Source: Aristolochia californica
Lineage: Eukaryota > Streptophyta > Magnoliopsida > Piperales > Aristolochiaceae
Direction of reading: 5' to 3'
DNA: 64,000 bases
NCBI GenBank assembly: GCA_029961685.1
Contig: JARWKL010000010.1
Location: forward strand, 19,427,931-19,491,930
Position numbers and translations under genes: made by a program. Shown here one piece after another: positions 31,601-44,336 of the stretch. Below the pieces are notes generated by a model that was given only the letters and a program-made list of their open reading frames with translations, did not search any database and was not told where the DNA came from. The number at the start of each line of letters is the position of its first letter. Within the stretch, counting starts at the first letter, position 1.

Positions 31601-34600
31601 ATTATGGAATTAGTTCAATTAGTTTTTAAATGTTGTAGAATATTGTGGAATAATTTTGAGGGGCTATGGAATGATTTAGCTATGTGGTGAGGAGATTCGG
31701 GTGTTATACATAACAACCTCAAGGTGTTTTTTTTCTATGTTTTATTTAGTTTCCATGTTTCCCTAGGGATGGGTAGAGAGTCTGATTACGAGTAGGTTGG
31801 GTTTACTTCAAACTAGGCTGAGTCACCTGCACGGGCATCCATTAGCCAATGAAACCCGACCCCCATCACTTACGAGGTACAGTTCGTAGTGACTGCGAAT
31901 TCATATGGGGTTCTACAAGGGTTGTTATGTGAATTTGGACTTAGGTGTGGTTTCGCATTGTTATGACTAGTCATCTGTTATTGAATTAGTTTGATTAATT
32001 TTTAAATGTTGTAGAGTGTTTTTGACTAATTTTGAAGTGCTATGGAATGATTTTTTCATGAGGTGAGGAGATTCGGGTGTTATACATAACCACCACATGG
32101 TACTTTTTTTTTCTATGTTTTATTGAGTTTCCACGTGTCCCTAGGGATGGGTAGAGAGTTTGATTAATAGTAGGTTGGGTCCAATTCAAACTAGGCTAAG
32201 TCACCTGCACGGGCTTCCATTAGCCAAGGAAACCCGACCCACATCTCTGACGAGGTAAGGTACGTAGTGACTGCGAAGTCATATGGGGCTCTACCAGGGG
32301 TGTTCGGTAAATTTTGACATAAGTGTGTTTTTGCATTGTTAGGACTAGTCATCTATTATAGAATTAGTTTGATTAATTTTTAAATGTTTTAGAATGTTGT
32401 TGAATAATTTTGAAGTGAAATAGAATGATTTTACCATCTAGTGCGGAGATTTGGGTGTTATATGTAACCACCACATGGTATTTTTTTTTGTCAATGTTTT
32501 ATTGAGTTTCCATGTGTCCATAGGGATGGGTAAAGAGTATGATTAAGAGTAGGTTTGGTCCAGTGCAAACAAGGCTAAGTCTCCTGCATGGCCGTGCATT
32601 AGCCAACGTAACCCGACCCCACAAATGACGAGGTAAGGTTCGTAGTGACTACAAAGTCATATGGGGCTTTACCAAGGGTTTACGGTGAATTTGGACTTAA
32701 ATGTGTTTTTGCATTGTTAGGACTAGTCATCTGTTATAGAATTATTTTGATTAATTTTTAAATTTTTTAGAAAGTTGTGGAATAATTTTGAAGTGCTATG
32801 CAATGATTTTACCATGTGGTGAGGTTATTTTGGTGTTATACATAGCCACCACATGGTATTTTTTTTTGTCAATGTTTTATTGAGTTTCCATGTTTCCGTA
32901 GGGATGGATAGAGAGTCTGATTAAGAATTGGTTGGGTCTAGTTCAAACTAGGCTGAGTCGCCTGCACGGGCATTCATTAGCCAACGAAACCCGATGCCCA
33001 TCTCTGACGAGGTAATGTTCGTAGTGACTGCAAAGTCATATGGGGCTCTACCAGGGGTTTACGGTGAATTTGGACTTAGGTGTGTTTTTACATTGTTAGG
33101 ACTAGTCATCTGTTATAGAATTAGTTCGATTAATTTTTAAATGTTGTAGAATGTTGTTGAATAATTTTGAGGTGCTATGGAATGATTTTTCCATGTGGTG
33201 AGGAGATTCGGGTGTTATACATAACCACCACAAGGTTTTTTTTTTGTTTGATTGAGTACCCATGATTCCCCAAGGATGGGTAGGGTGTCAGATTAAGAGT
33301 AGGTTGGGTCTAGTTCAAACTAGGCTGAGTCGTTTGCACGAGCATCCATTAGCCAACGAAACCCGACCCCCTTCACCTACGACGTATGGTTTGTAGTGAC
33401 TGCGAATTCATATGGGGCTCTACCAGGGCTGTTCGGTGAATTTGTACTTAGGTGTGGTTTTGCATTGTTATGACTAGTCATCTATTATTGAATTAGTTCA
33501 ATTAATTTTTAAACGTTGTAGAATGTTTTTGAATAATTTTGAAGTGCTAGGGATTGATTTTTTAATGAGGTGATGAGATTTGGGTGTTATACATAACCAC
33601 CACATTGTAGTTTTTTTTTGTCTATGTTTTATTGAGTTTCCATGTGTCCCTTGGGATGGGTAGAGAGTCTAATTAACAGTAGGCTGGGTCCAGTTCAAAC
33701 TAGGCTAAGTCACCTGCACGGGTTTCCATTAGCCAACAAAACCCGACCCCCATCACTGACGAGGTAAGGTTCGTAGTGACTGTGAAGTCATATGGGGTCT
33801 ACCAGGGGTGTTTGGTGAATTTTAACATAGGTGTGTTTTTGTATTGTTACAACTAGTCATCTATTATTGAATTAGTTTGATTAATTTTAAAATGTTTTAG
33901 AATGTTTTTGAATAATTTTGAAGTGCTATGGAATGATTTTTTTCAAGAGGTGAGGAGATTCGGGTATTATACATAACCACCACATGGTAATTTTTTTGTC
34001 TATGTTTTATTGAGTTTCCACGTGTCCCTAGGGATGGGTAGAGAGTCTGATTAATAGTAGGTTGGGTCCAGTTCAAACTAGGCTAAGTCGCTTGCACGGG
34101 CACCCATTAGCCAAGGAAACCCGACCCCCATCACTAATGAGGTGAGGTACGCAGTGTCTGCGAAGTCATATGGGGCTCTACCAGGGTTGTTCAGTGAATT
34201 TTGACATAGGTATGTTTTAGCATTGTTAGGACTAGTCATTTGTTACAGAATTAGTTCGATTAATTTTTAAATATTTTAGAATGTTGTTGAATAATTATGA
34301 AATGAAATAGAATGATTTTGCCATTTGGTGTGGAGATTCGGGTGTTATACGTAACCACCACATGGTATTTTTTTTGTCTATGTTTTCTTGAGTTTCCATG
34401 TGTCCATAGGGATGGGTTTAGAGTCGGATTAAGAGTAGGTTTGGTCAAGTGCAAACTAGGCTAAGTCTCCTGCATGGGCGTCCATTAGCCAACGAAACCC
34501 GACCCCCATCACTGATGAGGTAAGGTTCGTAGTGACTACAAAGTCATATGGGGCTCTACTAGGGGTGGGTTTACGGTGAATTTGGACTTAGCTGTGTTTT

Positions 34601-37600
34601 TTGCATTGTCAGGGCTAGTCATCTGTTATAGAATTAGTTCGATTAATTTTTAAATGTTTTAGAAAGTTGTGGAATAATTTTGATGTGCTATGGAATGATT
34701 TTACTGTGTGGTGAGGTTATTTGGGTGTTATACATACCCACCACATGGTATATTTTTTTGTGTATGTTTTATTGAGTTTCCATGTTTCCCTAGGGACGGA
34801 TAGAGAGTCTAATTAAGATTAGGTTGGGTCTAGTTCAAACTAGGCTGAGTCGCATGCACGGGCGTTCATTAGCCAACGAAACCCGACGCCCATCTCTGAT
34901 GAGGTACGGTTCATAGTGATTGCGAAGTCATATGGGGCTCTACCATGGGTTTACATTGAATTTGGACTTAGGTGTGTTTTTACATTATTAGTCTAATCAT
35001 CTATTATAGAATTAGTTTGATTAATTTTTAAATGTAGTAGAATGTTTTTTGAATAATTTTGAGATGCTATGGAATGATTTTTCCATGTGGTGAGGAGATT
35101 CGGGTGTTATACATAACCACCACAAGGTTTTGTTTTTTGTTAGATTGAGTATCCATGTCTCCCCAGGGATGGGTAGAGGGTCTGATTAACAGTAGGTTGG
35201 GTCCAGTTCAAACTAGGCTAAGTCACCTGCATGGGTGTTCATTAGCCAAAGAAACCCGACCCCCATCACTGACGAGGTAAAGTTAGTACTGACTGCGAAG
35301 TCATATGGGGACTACTAGGGGTGTTCGGTGAATTTTAACATAGGTGTGCTTTTGCATTGTTAGGACTAGTCATCTATTATAAAATTAGTTCAATTAATTT
35401 ATAAATGTTTTAGAATGTTTTTGAATAATTTTGAAGTGAAACAGAATTATTTTACCATCTTGTGAGGAGATTCGAGTGTTATACGTAACCACCACATGGT
35501 ATTTTTTTATCTATGTTTATTGAGTTTTCATGTATGCAAAGGGATGGGTAGGGAGTCTGATTAAGAGTAGGTTTGGTCCAGTGCAAACTAGGCTAAGTCT
35601 CCTACATGGGTATCCATTAGCCAACGAAACCCGACCCCCATCATTGACGAGGTAAGGTTCGTAATGACTGCGAAGTCATATGGGGCTCTACTAGGGTTTT
35701 TTTGTGAATTTGGACTTAGGTGTGTTTCTACATTGTTTGGACTAGTCATCTGTTATGGAATTAGTTTGATTAATTTTTAAATGTTTTAGAATGTTTTGGA
35801 ATAATTTTGAAGTGCTATGGAGTGATTTTGCCATGTGATGAGGACATTTGGGTGTTATATGTAGCCACCACATGGTTTTTTTTTTTTTTTTTGTGTATGT
35901 TTTATTTAGTTTCCATGTGTCCCTAGGGATGGATAGAGAGTCTGATTAAGAATAGGTTGGGTCTAGTTCAAACTACGCTGAGTCACCAGCACGGGCGTCC
36001 ATTAGCCAACGAAACCAGACGCCCATCTTTGACGAGGTAGGATCCATAGTGACTACAAAGTCATATGGGGCTCTACTAGGGGTGTTCGGTGAATTTGGAC
36101 TTAGGTGTGTTTTTGCATTGTTAGGACTAGTCATATGTTATAGAATTAGTTCGATTAATTTTTAAAAGTTGTAGAATGTTGTTGAATAATTTTGAGGTGC
36201 TATGGAATGTTTTTTCCATGTGGTGAGGAGATACGGGTGTTAAACATAACCACCACAAGGTTTTTTTTTAATGTTTTAAATAGTTTCCATGTTTCCCTAG
36301 GGATGGGTAGAGAGTTTGGTTAAGAGTAGGTTGGGTCCAGTTCAAACTAGGCTGAGTCGTCTGCACGGGCATCCTTTAGCCAATGAAACCCGACCCCCAT
36401 CACTTACAAAGTACAGTTTGTAGTGACTACGAATTTATATGGGGCTCTACCAGGACTGTTCGGTGAATTTTGACATAGGTGTGGTTTTACATTTGTTGCG
36501 TCAAGTTATTTTTTATTGAATCAGTTCATTTAATTATTAAATGTTGTAGAATATTTTTTAATAATTTTGAAAGGCTATGGAATAATTTTTTCATGAGGTG
36601 AGGAGATTCGGGTGTTATACAAAACCACCACATGGTAGTTTTTTTTGTCTATGCTTTATTGAGTTTCCATGATTTCCTAGGGATGGGTAGAGAGTCTGAT
36701 TAACAGTAGGTTGGGTCCAGTTCAAACTAAGCTAAGTCGCCTGCACGGGTGTCCATTAGCCAATGAAATTCAACCCCCATCACTGACGAGGAAAGGTTCG
36801 TAGTGACTGTGATGTCATATGTGGCTCTACCAAGGGTGTTCGGTGAATTTTGACATAGGTGTGTTTTTGCATTGTTAGGACTAGTAATTTTTTTTATAGA
36901 ATTAGTTTGATTAATTTATAAATGTTTTAGAATGTTGTTGAATAATTTTGAAGTGAAATAGAATGATTTTACCATCTGGTGAGGAGATTCGGATGTTATA
37001 TGTAACCACCACACAGTATTTTTTTTTTATGTCTATGTTTTATTGAGTTTTCATGTGTCCATTGGGATTGGAATAGAATCTGATTAAGAGTAGGTTTGGT
37101 CCAGTGCAAACTAGGCTAAGTCTCCTGCACGGGCGTCCATTAGCCAACGAAACCCGACCCCCATCGTTGAGGAGGTATGGTTTGTAGTGACTGCGAAGTC
37201 ATTTGGGGCTCTACCAGGGGTTTTTGGTGAATTTGGACTTAGGTGTGTTTCTGCATTGTTAGGACTAGTCATCTATTATAGAATTAGTTCAATTAATTTT
37301 TAAATGTTTTAGAATGTTGTGGAATAATTTTGAAGTGCTATGGAATGATTTTGCGATGTGGTGAGGAGATTTGGGAGTTATACATAGCCACCACATGGTA
37401 TTTTTTTTTTTTTTGTAGGTTTTAATGAGTTTTCATGTGTCCCTAGGGATGGATAGATAGTCTGATTAAGAATAGGTTGGGTCTAGTTTGAAATAGGCTG
37501 AGTCGCCTGTAGGGACGTCAATTAGCCAATGAAACCCGACGCCCATCTCTGACGAGGTACGGTTCATAGTGACTACGAAGTCATATGGGGCTCTACTAGG

Positions 37601-38936
37601 GATGTTCGGAGAATTTTGACTTAGGTGAGTTTTTACATTGTTAGGAGTAGTTATTTGTTATAAAATTATTTTGATTAATTTTTAAATGTTTTAGAATGTT
37701 GTTGAATACTTTTGAAGTGCTATGGTATTATTTTGCCATGTGGTGAGTTGATTCGGGTGCTATACATAACCACCACAAGGTTATTTTTTTATTTGGACTT
37801 AGGTGTGTTTTTGCATTGTTAGGACTAGTAATCTGTTATAGAATTAGTTCAATTAATTTTTAAATGTTGTAGAATGTTGTTGAATAATTTTGAGGTGCTA
37901 TGGAATGATTTTGCCATGTGGAGAGGAGATTCGGGTGTTATACATAACCACCACAAGGTATTTTTTTATTTTTTATTGAGTTTCTATGTTTCCCTAGGGA
38001 TGGGTAGAGAGTCTAATTAAGAGAAGGTTGGGTCCAAATCAAACTAGGCTGAGTCGTCTGAATGGGCATCCATTAGCCAAAGAAACCCGACCCCCATTAC
38101 TTACGAGGTACGGTTCGTAGTGACTGCGAATTCATATGGGGCTCTACCAGGGCTGTTCGGTGAATTCTGACTTAGGTGGGGTTTTGCATTGTTACAAATT
38201 GTCATCGGTTATTGAATTAGTTCGATTAATTTTTAAGTGTTGTAGAATATTTTTGAATAATTTTGAAGTGTTATGGAATGATTTTTTCATGAGGTGAGGA
38301 GATTCGGGTGTTATACATAACCACCACATGGTAGTTTTTTTTATCTATATTTGATTGAGTTTCCATGTGTCCCTAGGGATGGGTAGAGAATCTGATTAAG
38401 AATAAGTTGGGTCCAGTTCAAACTAGGCTTAGTTGCCTGCACAGGCATCCATTAGCCAACAAAACCCAACCCCATCACTGACGAGCTACGGTTCGTTGTG
38501 AATGCAAAGTCTTATGGGGCTCTACTAGGGGTGTTCGGTGAATTTGAACTTAGGTGTGTTTTTGCATTCTTAGGACTAGTCATCTGTTATATAATTAGTT
38601 TGATTAATTTTTAAATGTTATAGAATGTTGTTAAATTATTTTGAAGTGTTGTGGAATTATTTTGCCATGTGGTGAAGAGATTCGGGTAATATACATACCC
38701 ACCACATGGAATTTTTTTTCTCTATGTTTGATTGAGTTTCCATGTGTCCCTACGGATGGGAAGAGAGTCTGGTTAAGAGTAGGTTGGGTCCAATTCAAAC
38801 TAGGCTGAGTTGCCTGCATGGGCATCCAATAGCTAACGAAACCCGATCATCATCATTGATGAGGTACGGTTTGTAGTGACTGCGAAGCCATATGGGGCTC
38901 GACCAGGGGTGTTCAGTGAATGTGGACTTAGGCGTG
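28687..38936. repeat. 377-bp satellite, main block with 4-monomer higher-order structure
   Basis: About 27 monomers. Landmark positions include 28872, 29249, 29631, 30008, 30376, 31887, 33394, 36421 and 38118. Monomer types recur in fixed order: type 1 has TTTTTTCATGAGGTG, type 2 has GAATTTTGACATAGG and CCATCTGGTG, types 3 and 4 have TTTGGACTTAGG and CCATGTGGTG. Type 1 recurs every ~1.5 kb. One partial monomer (about 37790-38117) adds ~190 bp. No gene is seen; short open frames here are repeat artefacts. Confidence 0.93.
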
Positions 38937-40008
38937 TGTTGGAAGATAGGGCTCAAGCCCACACGACCAAGTAAGGCTCACATATCTTACAATATTATAA
39001 GATAGGCCAAATGACCAAAGAAGGCCCACAAGATGGGCCCAAACCTATAAGATGTAGGACCGACATTGATTAGGACGAGTTGGCATCTTTATCACATAAG
39101 TTGGAACATCAGGAAGGACTGAAAAAAGCATCTTTATCTTATGGTCACGTCCAAGAAGAGTTTTAGTTTGAGTTATGTTTGTCTTTTATCTGTGTTGAGT
39201 TATTTAATTATGCTAGGACTTATCTTTAAGAATTAGAGTTTGGGTGTAATTGGGACAAAGATAGTTTTATTGTAATTGGACTCTACTACCTTACTCTATT
39301 ATAAATAGAGGTTCATGTACTCTAATTATAATAAGTCAATGAAATATTTATCTTTTTCATAAATTTAACATGGTATTAGACCAGGTTCTGTGAGTTGACG
39401 TGGTCAACCCACAAAGGTAATGTGATCATTTTCTCTAAACCCTAAACCCTATGTCTAGGTTCGTAGTTATTATTTTTTTCCAATCCCTGTACATATTATT
39501 TTCTTTGCGTTTTTTAACTCTATACATTGTTTTTCATATTTCAAATTATATATTGACAGAAATATACTTGAGTCTACTTTCCAAATAAAAATGAATTGTT
39601 CCAATCGGAGTTATCTACAGAGCAGTATCGATATTTGAATGAGGAAAGCTCAGATTGAAAAAAGGTCGTGCAGTAGCAACAATCTACAGATTCCGAGGTA
39701 TTTTATTCTATCAAGAACTAGATTTTATATGGAGAAATATATATCAAAAGAAATATTTGTAAGTTTATTCTTTTACTTATTCAATCAATTTTTTATCTGA
39801 GTTATCTACAAAGAGAAATCGATATTTGAAGGAGCAAAGTTCAGATTGAGAAAGAGGTCCGAGTGGCAGCAGAAAGCCTCAACTTTCGAGATATTTAATG
39901 CTATCAAGAAAGAGACATTATATGGAGAATTATATATCAAAAGAAAGACACGTAAGTCTATTTTCTTACCTATTCAAACAATTCTCTGTATGGAGAAATA
40001 TATATCAA
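38937..40008 (+). mobile_element. Element X: 5' LTR, primer site and truncated internal region
   Basis: LTR 38937-39370 (TGTTGGAAGATAGGG to AATTTAACA, 434 bp) carries TTATAAATAGAGG near 39299-39311 and GGCCCA motifs. TGGTATTAGACC follows at 39371-39382. The internal region stops at 40008, where satellite resumes, with no 3' LTR and no coding domain. 39605-39790 is imperfectly duplicated at 39790-39995 (shared ATATGGAGAA, GAGTTATCTACA). The satellite phase differs on the two sides, so the element was lost together with some satellite. Same LTR family as 8272-8591 and 63523-63963. Confidence 0.82.
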
Positions 40009-42511
40009 ACCTAACCCCCATCTCTGACGAGGTATGGTTCGTAGTGACTGTGAAGTCATATGGGGCTCTACTAGGGGTGTTCAGTGAATTTGGACTTAGG
40101 TTTGTTTTTGCATTGTTAGGACTAGTCATCTGTTATTGAATTACTTCGTTAATTTTTAAATGTTCTAGAATGTTGTTGAATAATTTTGAGGTGCCATGAA
40201 ATGATTTTGCCATGTGGTGAGGAGATTTGGGTGTTACACATAACCACCACAAGTAGTTTTTATTATGTTTTATTGAGTTTCCATGTTTCCCAAGGGATGG
40301 GTAGAGAGTCTAATTAAGAGTAGGTTGGGTCCAGTTCAAACTAGGCTGAGTCATCTGCACGAGCATCCATTAACCAACAAAACCCGCTGACGAGGTATGA
40401 TTCGTAGTGACTGCGAAGTTATATGGGGCTCTACCAGGGGTGTTCGGTGGATTTGAACTAAGGTGTGCTTTTCCATTGTTAGGACTAGTAATCTGTTATT
40501 GAATTAGTTCGATTAGTTTTAAATGTTTTAGAATGTCGTTGAATAATTTTGAAGTGCTATGGAAAAAAATTTCCATGTGGTGAGAAGATTCGGGTATTAT
40601 ACATAACCACCACATGCTATTTTTTTGTCTATGTTTCAAAGAGTTTCAATGTGTCCCTAGGGATGGGTAGAGAGTCTGATTAGGAATAGGTTGGGTCCAA
40701 CTAGGCTTAGTCACCTTACCAGGCATTCATTAGCAAACGAAACCCGACCCCCATCACAGACAAGCTACGATTAGTAGTGTTAGCAATGTCATATGGTGCT
40801 CTAACAGGGGTGTTCGGTAAATTTTTTACCTAGGTGTGTTTTGCATTGTTAGGACTAGTCACCTGTTATAGAATTAGTTTGATTAATTTTTAAATGTTGT
40901 AGAATGTTTTTGAATAATTTTAAAGTGCTATGGAATGATTTCTCCATGTGGTGAGGAGATTCGGGTGTAATACATAACTACCACACGGTAATTTTTCTCT
41001 CTATGTTTTATTGAGTTTCCATGTCTCCCTAGGTATGGGTAGAGAGTTTAATTATGAGTAGGTCGAGTTCAGTTCAAACTAGGTTGAGTCGCCTGCACGG
41101 GCGTCTATTAGCCAACGAAACCCGTCGCTCATCACTGACTTTGTACGGTTCGTAGTGACTGCGAAATCATATGGGGCTCTACCAGGGGTGTTTTGAGAAT
41201 TTACGCTTAGGTGTGTTTTTGCATTGTTAGGACTAGTCAATTGTTATAGAACTAGTTCGATTAATTTTTAAATGTAGAATGTTGTTGAATAATTTTAAAG
41301 TACTACGGAATGATTTTGCCAAGTGGTGGGGAGATTTGTGTGTTAGACATAACCACCACATGGCATTTGTTTTGTCTATATTTTATTGAGTTTCCATGTG
41401 TCCCAAGGGATGGGTAGAGAGTCTGATTAAAAGTAGGTTAGGTCCAGTTCCAACTAGGCTGAGTCACCTGCACAGGTATCCATTAGCCAATGAACCATCA
41501 CTGAAGAGGTACGGTTCATAGTGACTGCGAAGTCATATGGGGCTCTACCATGGGTATTCAGTGAATTTGGACTTAGGTCTATTTTTGCATTGTTAGGACT
41601 AGTCATCTGTTGTAGAATTACTTTGATTAATTTTTAAATGTCTTAGAATGTTGTTGAATAATTTTGAAGGGCTATGGAATGATTTTGCCATGTGGTGAGG
41701 AGATTCGGGTGTTGTACATAACCACCCCATCGTATTTTTTTTGTGTATGTTTTATTGGGTTTCCTAGTGTCCCTAAGGATGGGTCGAGAGTGTGATTAAG
41801 AGTAGGTTGGGTTCAGTTCAGACTAGGCCAAGTCGTCTGCATGGGCGTCCATTAGCCAACAAAAACCGACCCCCATCACTGACGAGGTACGATTCGTAGT
41901 GAATGTGAAGTCATATGGGGCTCTACCAAGGGTGTTCGGTGAATTGTGACTTAGGTGTATTTTTGAATTGTTAGGACTAGTCATCTGTTATAAAATTAGT
42001 TCGATTAATTTTTAAGTGTTGTAGAATATTGTTTAAATTTTTTGAAATGCTATGGAATGATTTTGCATTGTGGTGAGGAGATTCGAGTGTTATACATTAC
42101 CACCAAATGGTATTTTTTTTCTATGTTTTATGGAGTTTCCATGTGTCCCTAGGGATAGGTAGAGAGTCTGTTTAAGAGTAGGTTGGGTCCAGTTTAAACT
42201 AGGCTCAGTCACCTACACGAGCATCCATTAGCCAACCAAAACCGACCCCCATCACATACAAGGTAGAGTTCGTAGTGACTGCAAAGTCATATGGAGATCT
42301 ACCAGGGGTGTTCTTTGAATTTGGACTTAGGTGTGTTTTTGCATTGTTAGGACTAGTCATCGTTTATAGAATTAGTTTGATTAATTTTTAAATATTTTAG
42401 ATTGTTTTTGAATAATTTTGAAGTGCTATGGAATGATTATCCTATGTGGTGAGGAGATTCGGGTGTTATACATAACCACCACATGGTATTTTTTGTCTAT
42501 GTTTTAGTGCT
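40009..42511. repeat. 377-bp satellite, distal block
   Basis: About six and a half monomers (landmarks near 40036, 40407, 41151, 41518, 41895 and 42270), all with CCATGTGGTG-like or CCAAGTGGTG-like words and none with the CATGAGGTG or GACATAGG variants. No higher-order pattern is visible. The array ends near 42511 inside the T-tract/ATGTTTTA segment. Confidence 0.92.
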
Positions 42512-44336
42512 GTTGTACAGACTCACGGGGTGGGATTATGATACTCATCCAATGATTATTAAAGCCAAAGTTCCATTTTTTTACGGGATTTTTTTTTATC
42601 TTAAATGTGGAAAATGGTCATGATTTGACTGAATTATTTGAGATGGCTTCAAGTAATCGATCTATGGTTGAGATTTTCTTAGAAAAGAAGGTCTAAAGAC
42701 AAAGAGTCCATGGAAGGGAAGGTATGAGGAATTGAAACTTTATTGGTGAAACATCCTAACCCCAAGAACAAGAAATACCACGTACATAGGAGTAAGTATT
42801 TATGTTCATATACATATGATATGAAATGTTAAGTTTACATGACTTGTTTTTACGTACAAACTATTATCTAAATAGTTTTAAGACACAAGGGCGTGAAGTG
42901 GGGTTTTTGAACCCCTTGTCTATTGCATCACTATCTGAGTGTGGAACGTCTTCTCCCATGTAATTTTTTTACCCTTCCATTTTTAAATATTTGATATTTA
43001 TGTTATCCCTTCTCAGATTTTTATGTTTATTTTTGTGTTTATTCAGGGTTGTTAATGATGATGATAGTGATAGTTTTAGTGATAATGATATTGGTTTAGA
43101 AGATATTGAAGGGGAGGGGGATGAGATATTCAAAGCCAGGGTTCATAGTAACAGAGTTGAAAAAACAATTGGAATTGGGTACCCAGATATATATGAAGAT
43201 GCCTGGGAGGTTAATACTAGATTATCAAAGATGATTCTAGAATAATAAATATTTCAGACTCAACATCAAATGATATCTGCGTGGGTCAAATATTTATTGG
43301 ATAAGTCCCAAATAATATATTTTTTGAGAAAATACTCGATTGAAGGACATGTCACGTATATGACATTGAGATCTAGCAATTATGATTATAAAATTAAATG
43401 TGGTGTAGATGGATGCCCTTGGAGTGTTTTTGCATCATGTGATCGAAGGATTCGTCAATTTAAGATAAGAAAGTATGGTGGAGATCACACATGTGTTAAT
43501 AGTACTATTCGTCACGATAATGAATTGAGTACAACATCTTTCATTTGTAAAGTCATTATGCCAAAAGTGAGGACAAAATTTACTTTGAGTCCTAATGATA
43601 TATAACAGATCATGAAAGATAAATATCATACCTCTATCAAGTATGGGAAAGCATGGAGAGCAAAATGCAAGGCTATAAAAGCAATTTATGGTGATTGGGA
43701 TGAATCATATAATCTTTTGCCATGGTTTTTAGATGCAATAAAAGAGGTGAATCCAGCTAATGAATATATATTGTGTTGTGAGGAATTTGGCCATGAAAGG
43801 ATGTTTAACTTTGTTTGTTGGGCATTTGGGCCATCCATTGCAGGATTCCAATACTGTAGTCCCCTTATTAGTGTTGATGGTACACATTTATATGGGAAGT
43901 ATCTTGCATGTCAGTTAATTGCTACTACTCTTGATGGGAACAATGGTTTTTTTCCTCTAGCTTTTCCTATTGTTGAATCAAAAAATAAAAAAAAGTTGGG
44001 AATGGTTTTTAGCTTGTCTAGATCATTTTGTTATTAAAGGAAGGGAACCATTTACTCTGATTTCAGATCGTCAAAAGGGTTTAATAAGGGTAGTCCATAT
44101 ACAATTTCCACCTCTAGAATATTTTCGTCATTTTTTTTTGCGTCATATAGCTGCCAATTTCAAGAAGACGTTCAAAAATGAAACTTTGAATGCTCTCATA
44201 TTGTCTACAGCATAGAAGACAAATATCATAGAATTTGATCATACAATGGAGTTGATTGAGCAGCAAAGTGAGAGAGCGAAAGAATTATTGACGGAAGGAG
44301 AATTGAGTCCTGAGTTTTGGTCATTGGTGCATGATG
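42512..44336 (+). pseudogene. MULE (mudrA-like) transposase, N-terminal and core part
   Basis: It would cut and reinsert Mutator-like DNA. 42550-42690 encodes a PB1-like start (AKVPFFYG, then in another frame HDLTELFEM). 42991-43245 is an acidic stretch (VNDDDSDSFSDND). 43270-43605 is the WRKY/FAR1-like zinc region (CGVDGCPWSVFA, GGDHTC). 43612-44037 contains the catalytic start SVDGTHLYGKY with ATTLDGNNGFFPLAF, and 43970-44215 has ISDRQKG and RHIAANF. Frameshifts lie at the A-tract near 43985 and elsewhere; stops lie near 43243, 43603 and 44213. A 1.5-kb insertion splits it after LVHD at 44336. No terminal inverted repeat was found. Confidence 0.85.

Noticed and set aside
423..42511. Short frames in the 377-bp satellite (e.g. 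12301-12519, 21846-22145, 29529-29717, 39846-40139)
   Set aside because: They recur as the same antisense or sense peptide wherever a monomer happens to lack a stop; repeat artefacts.
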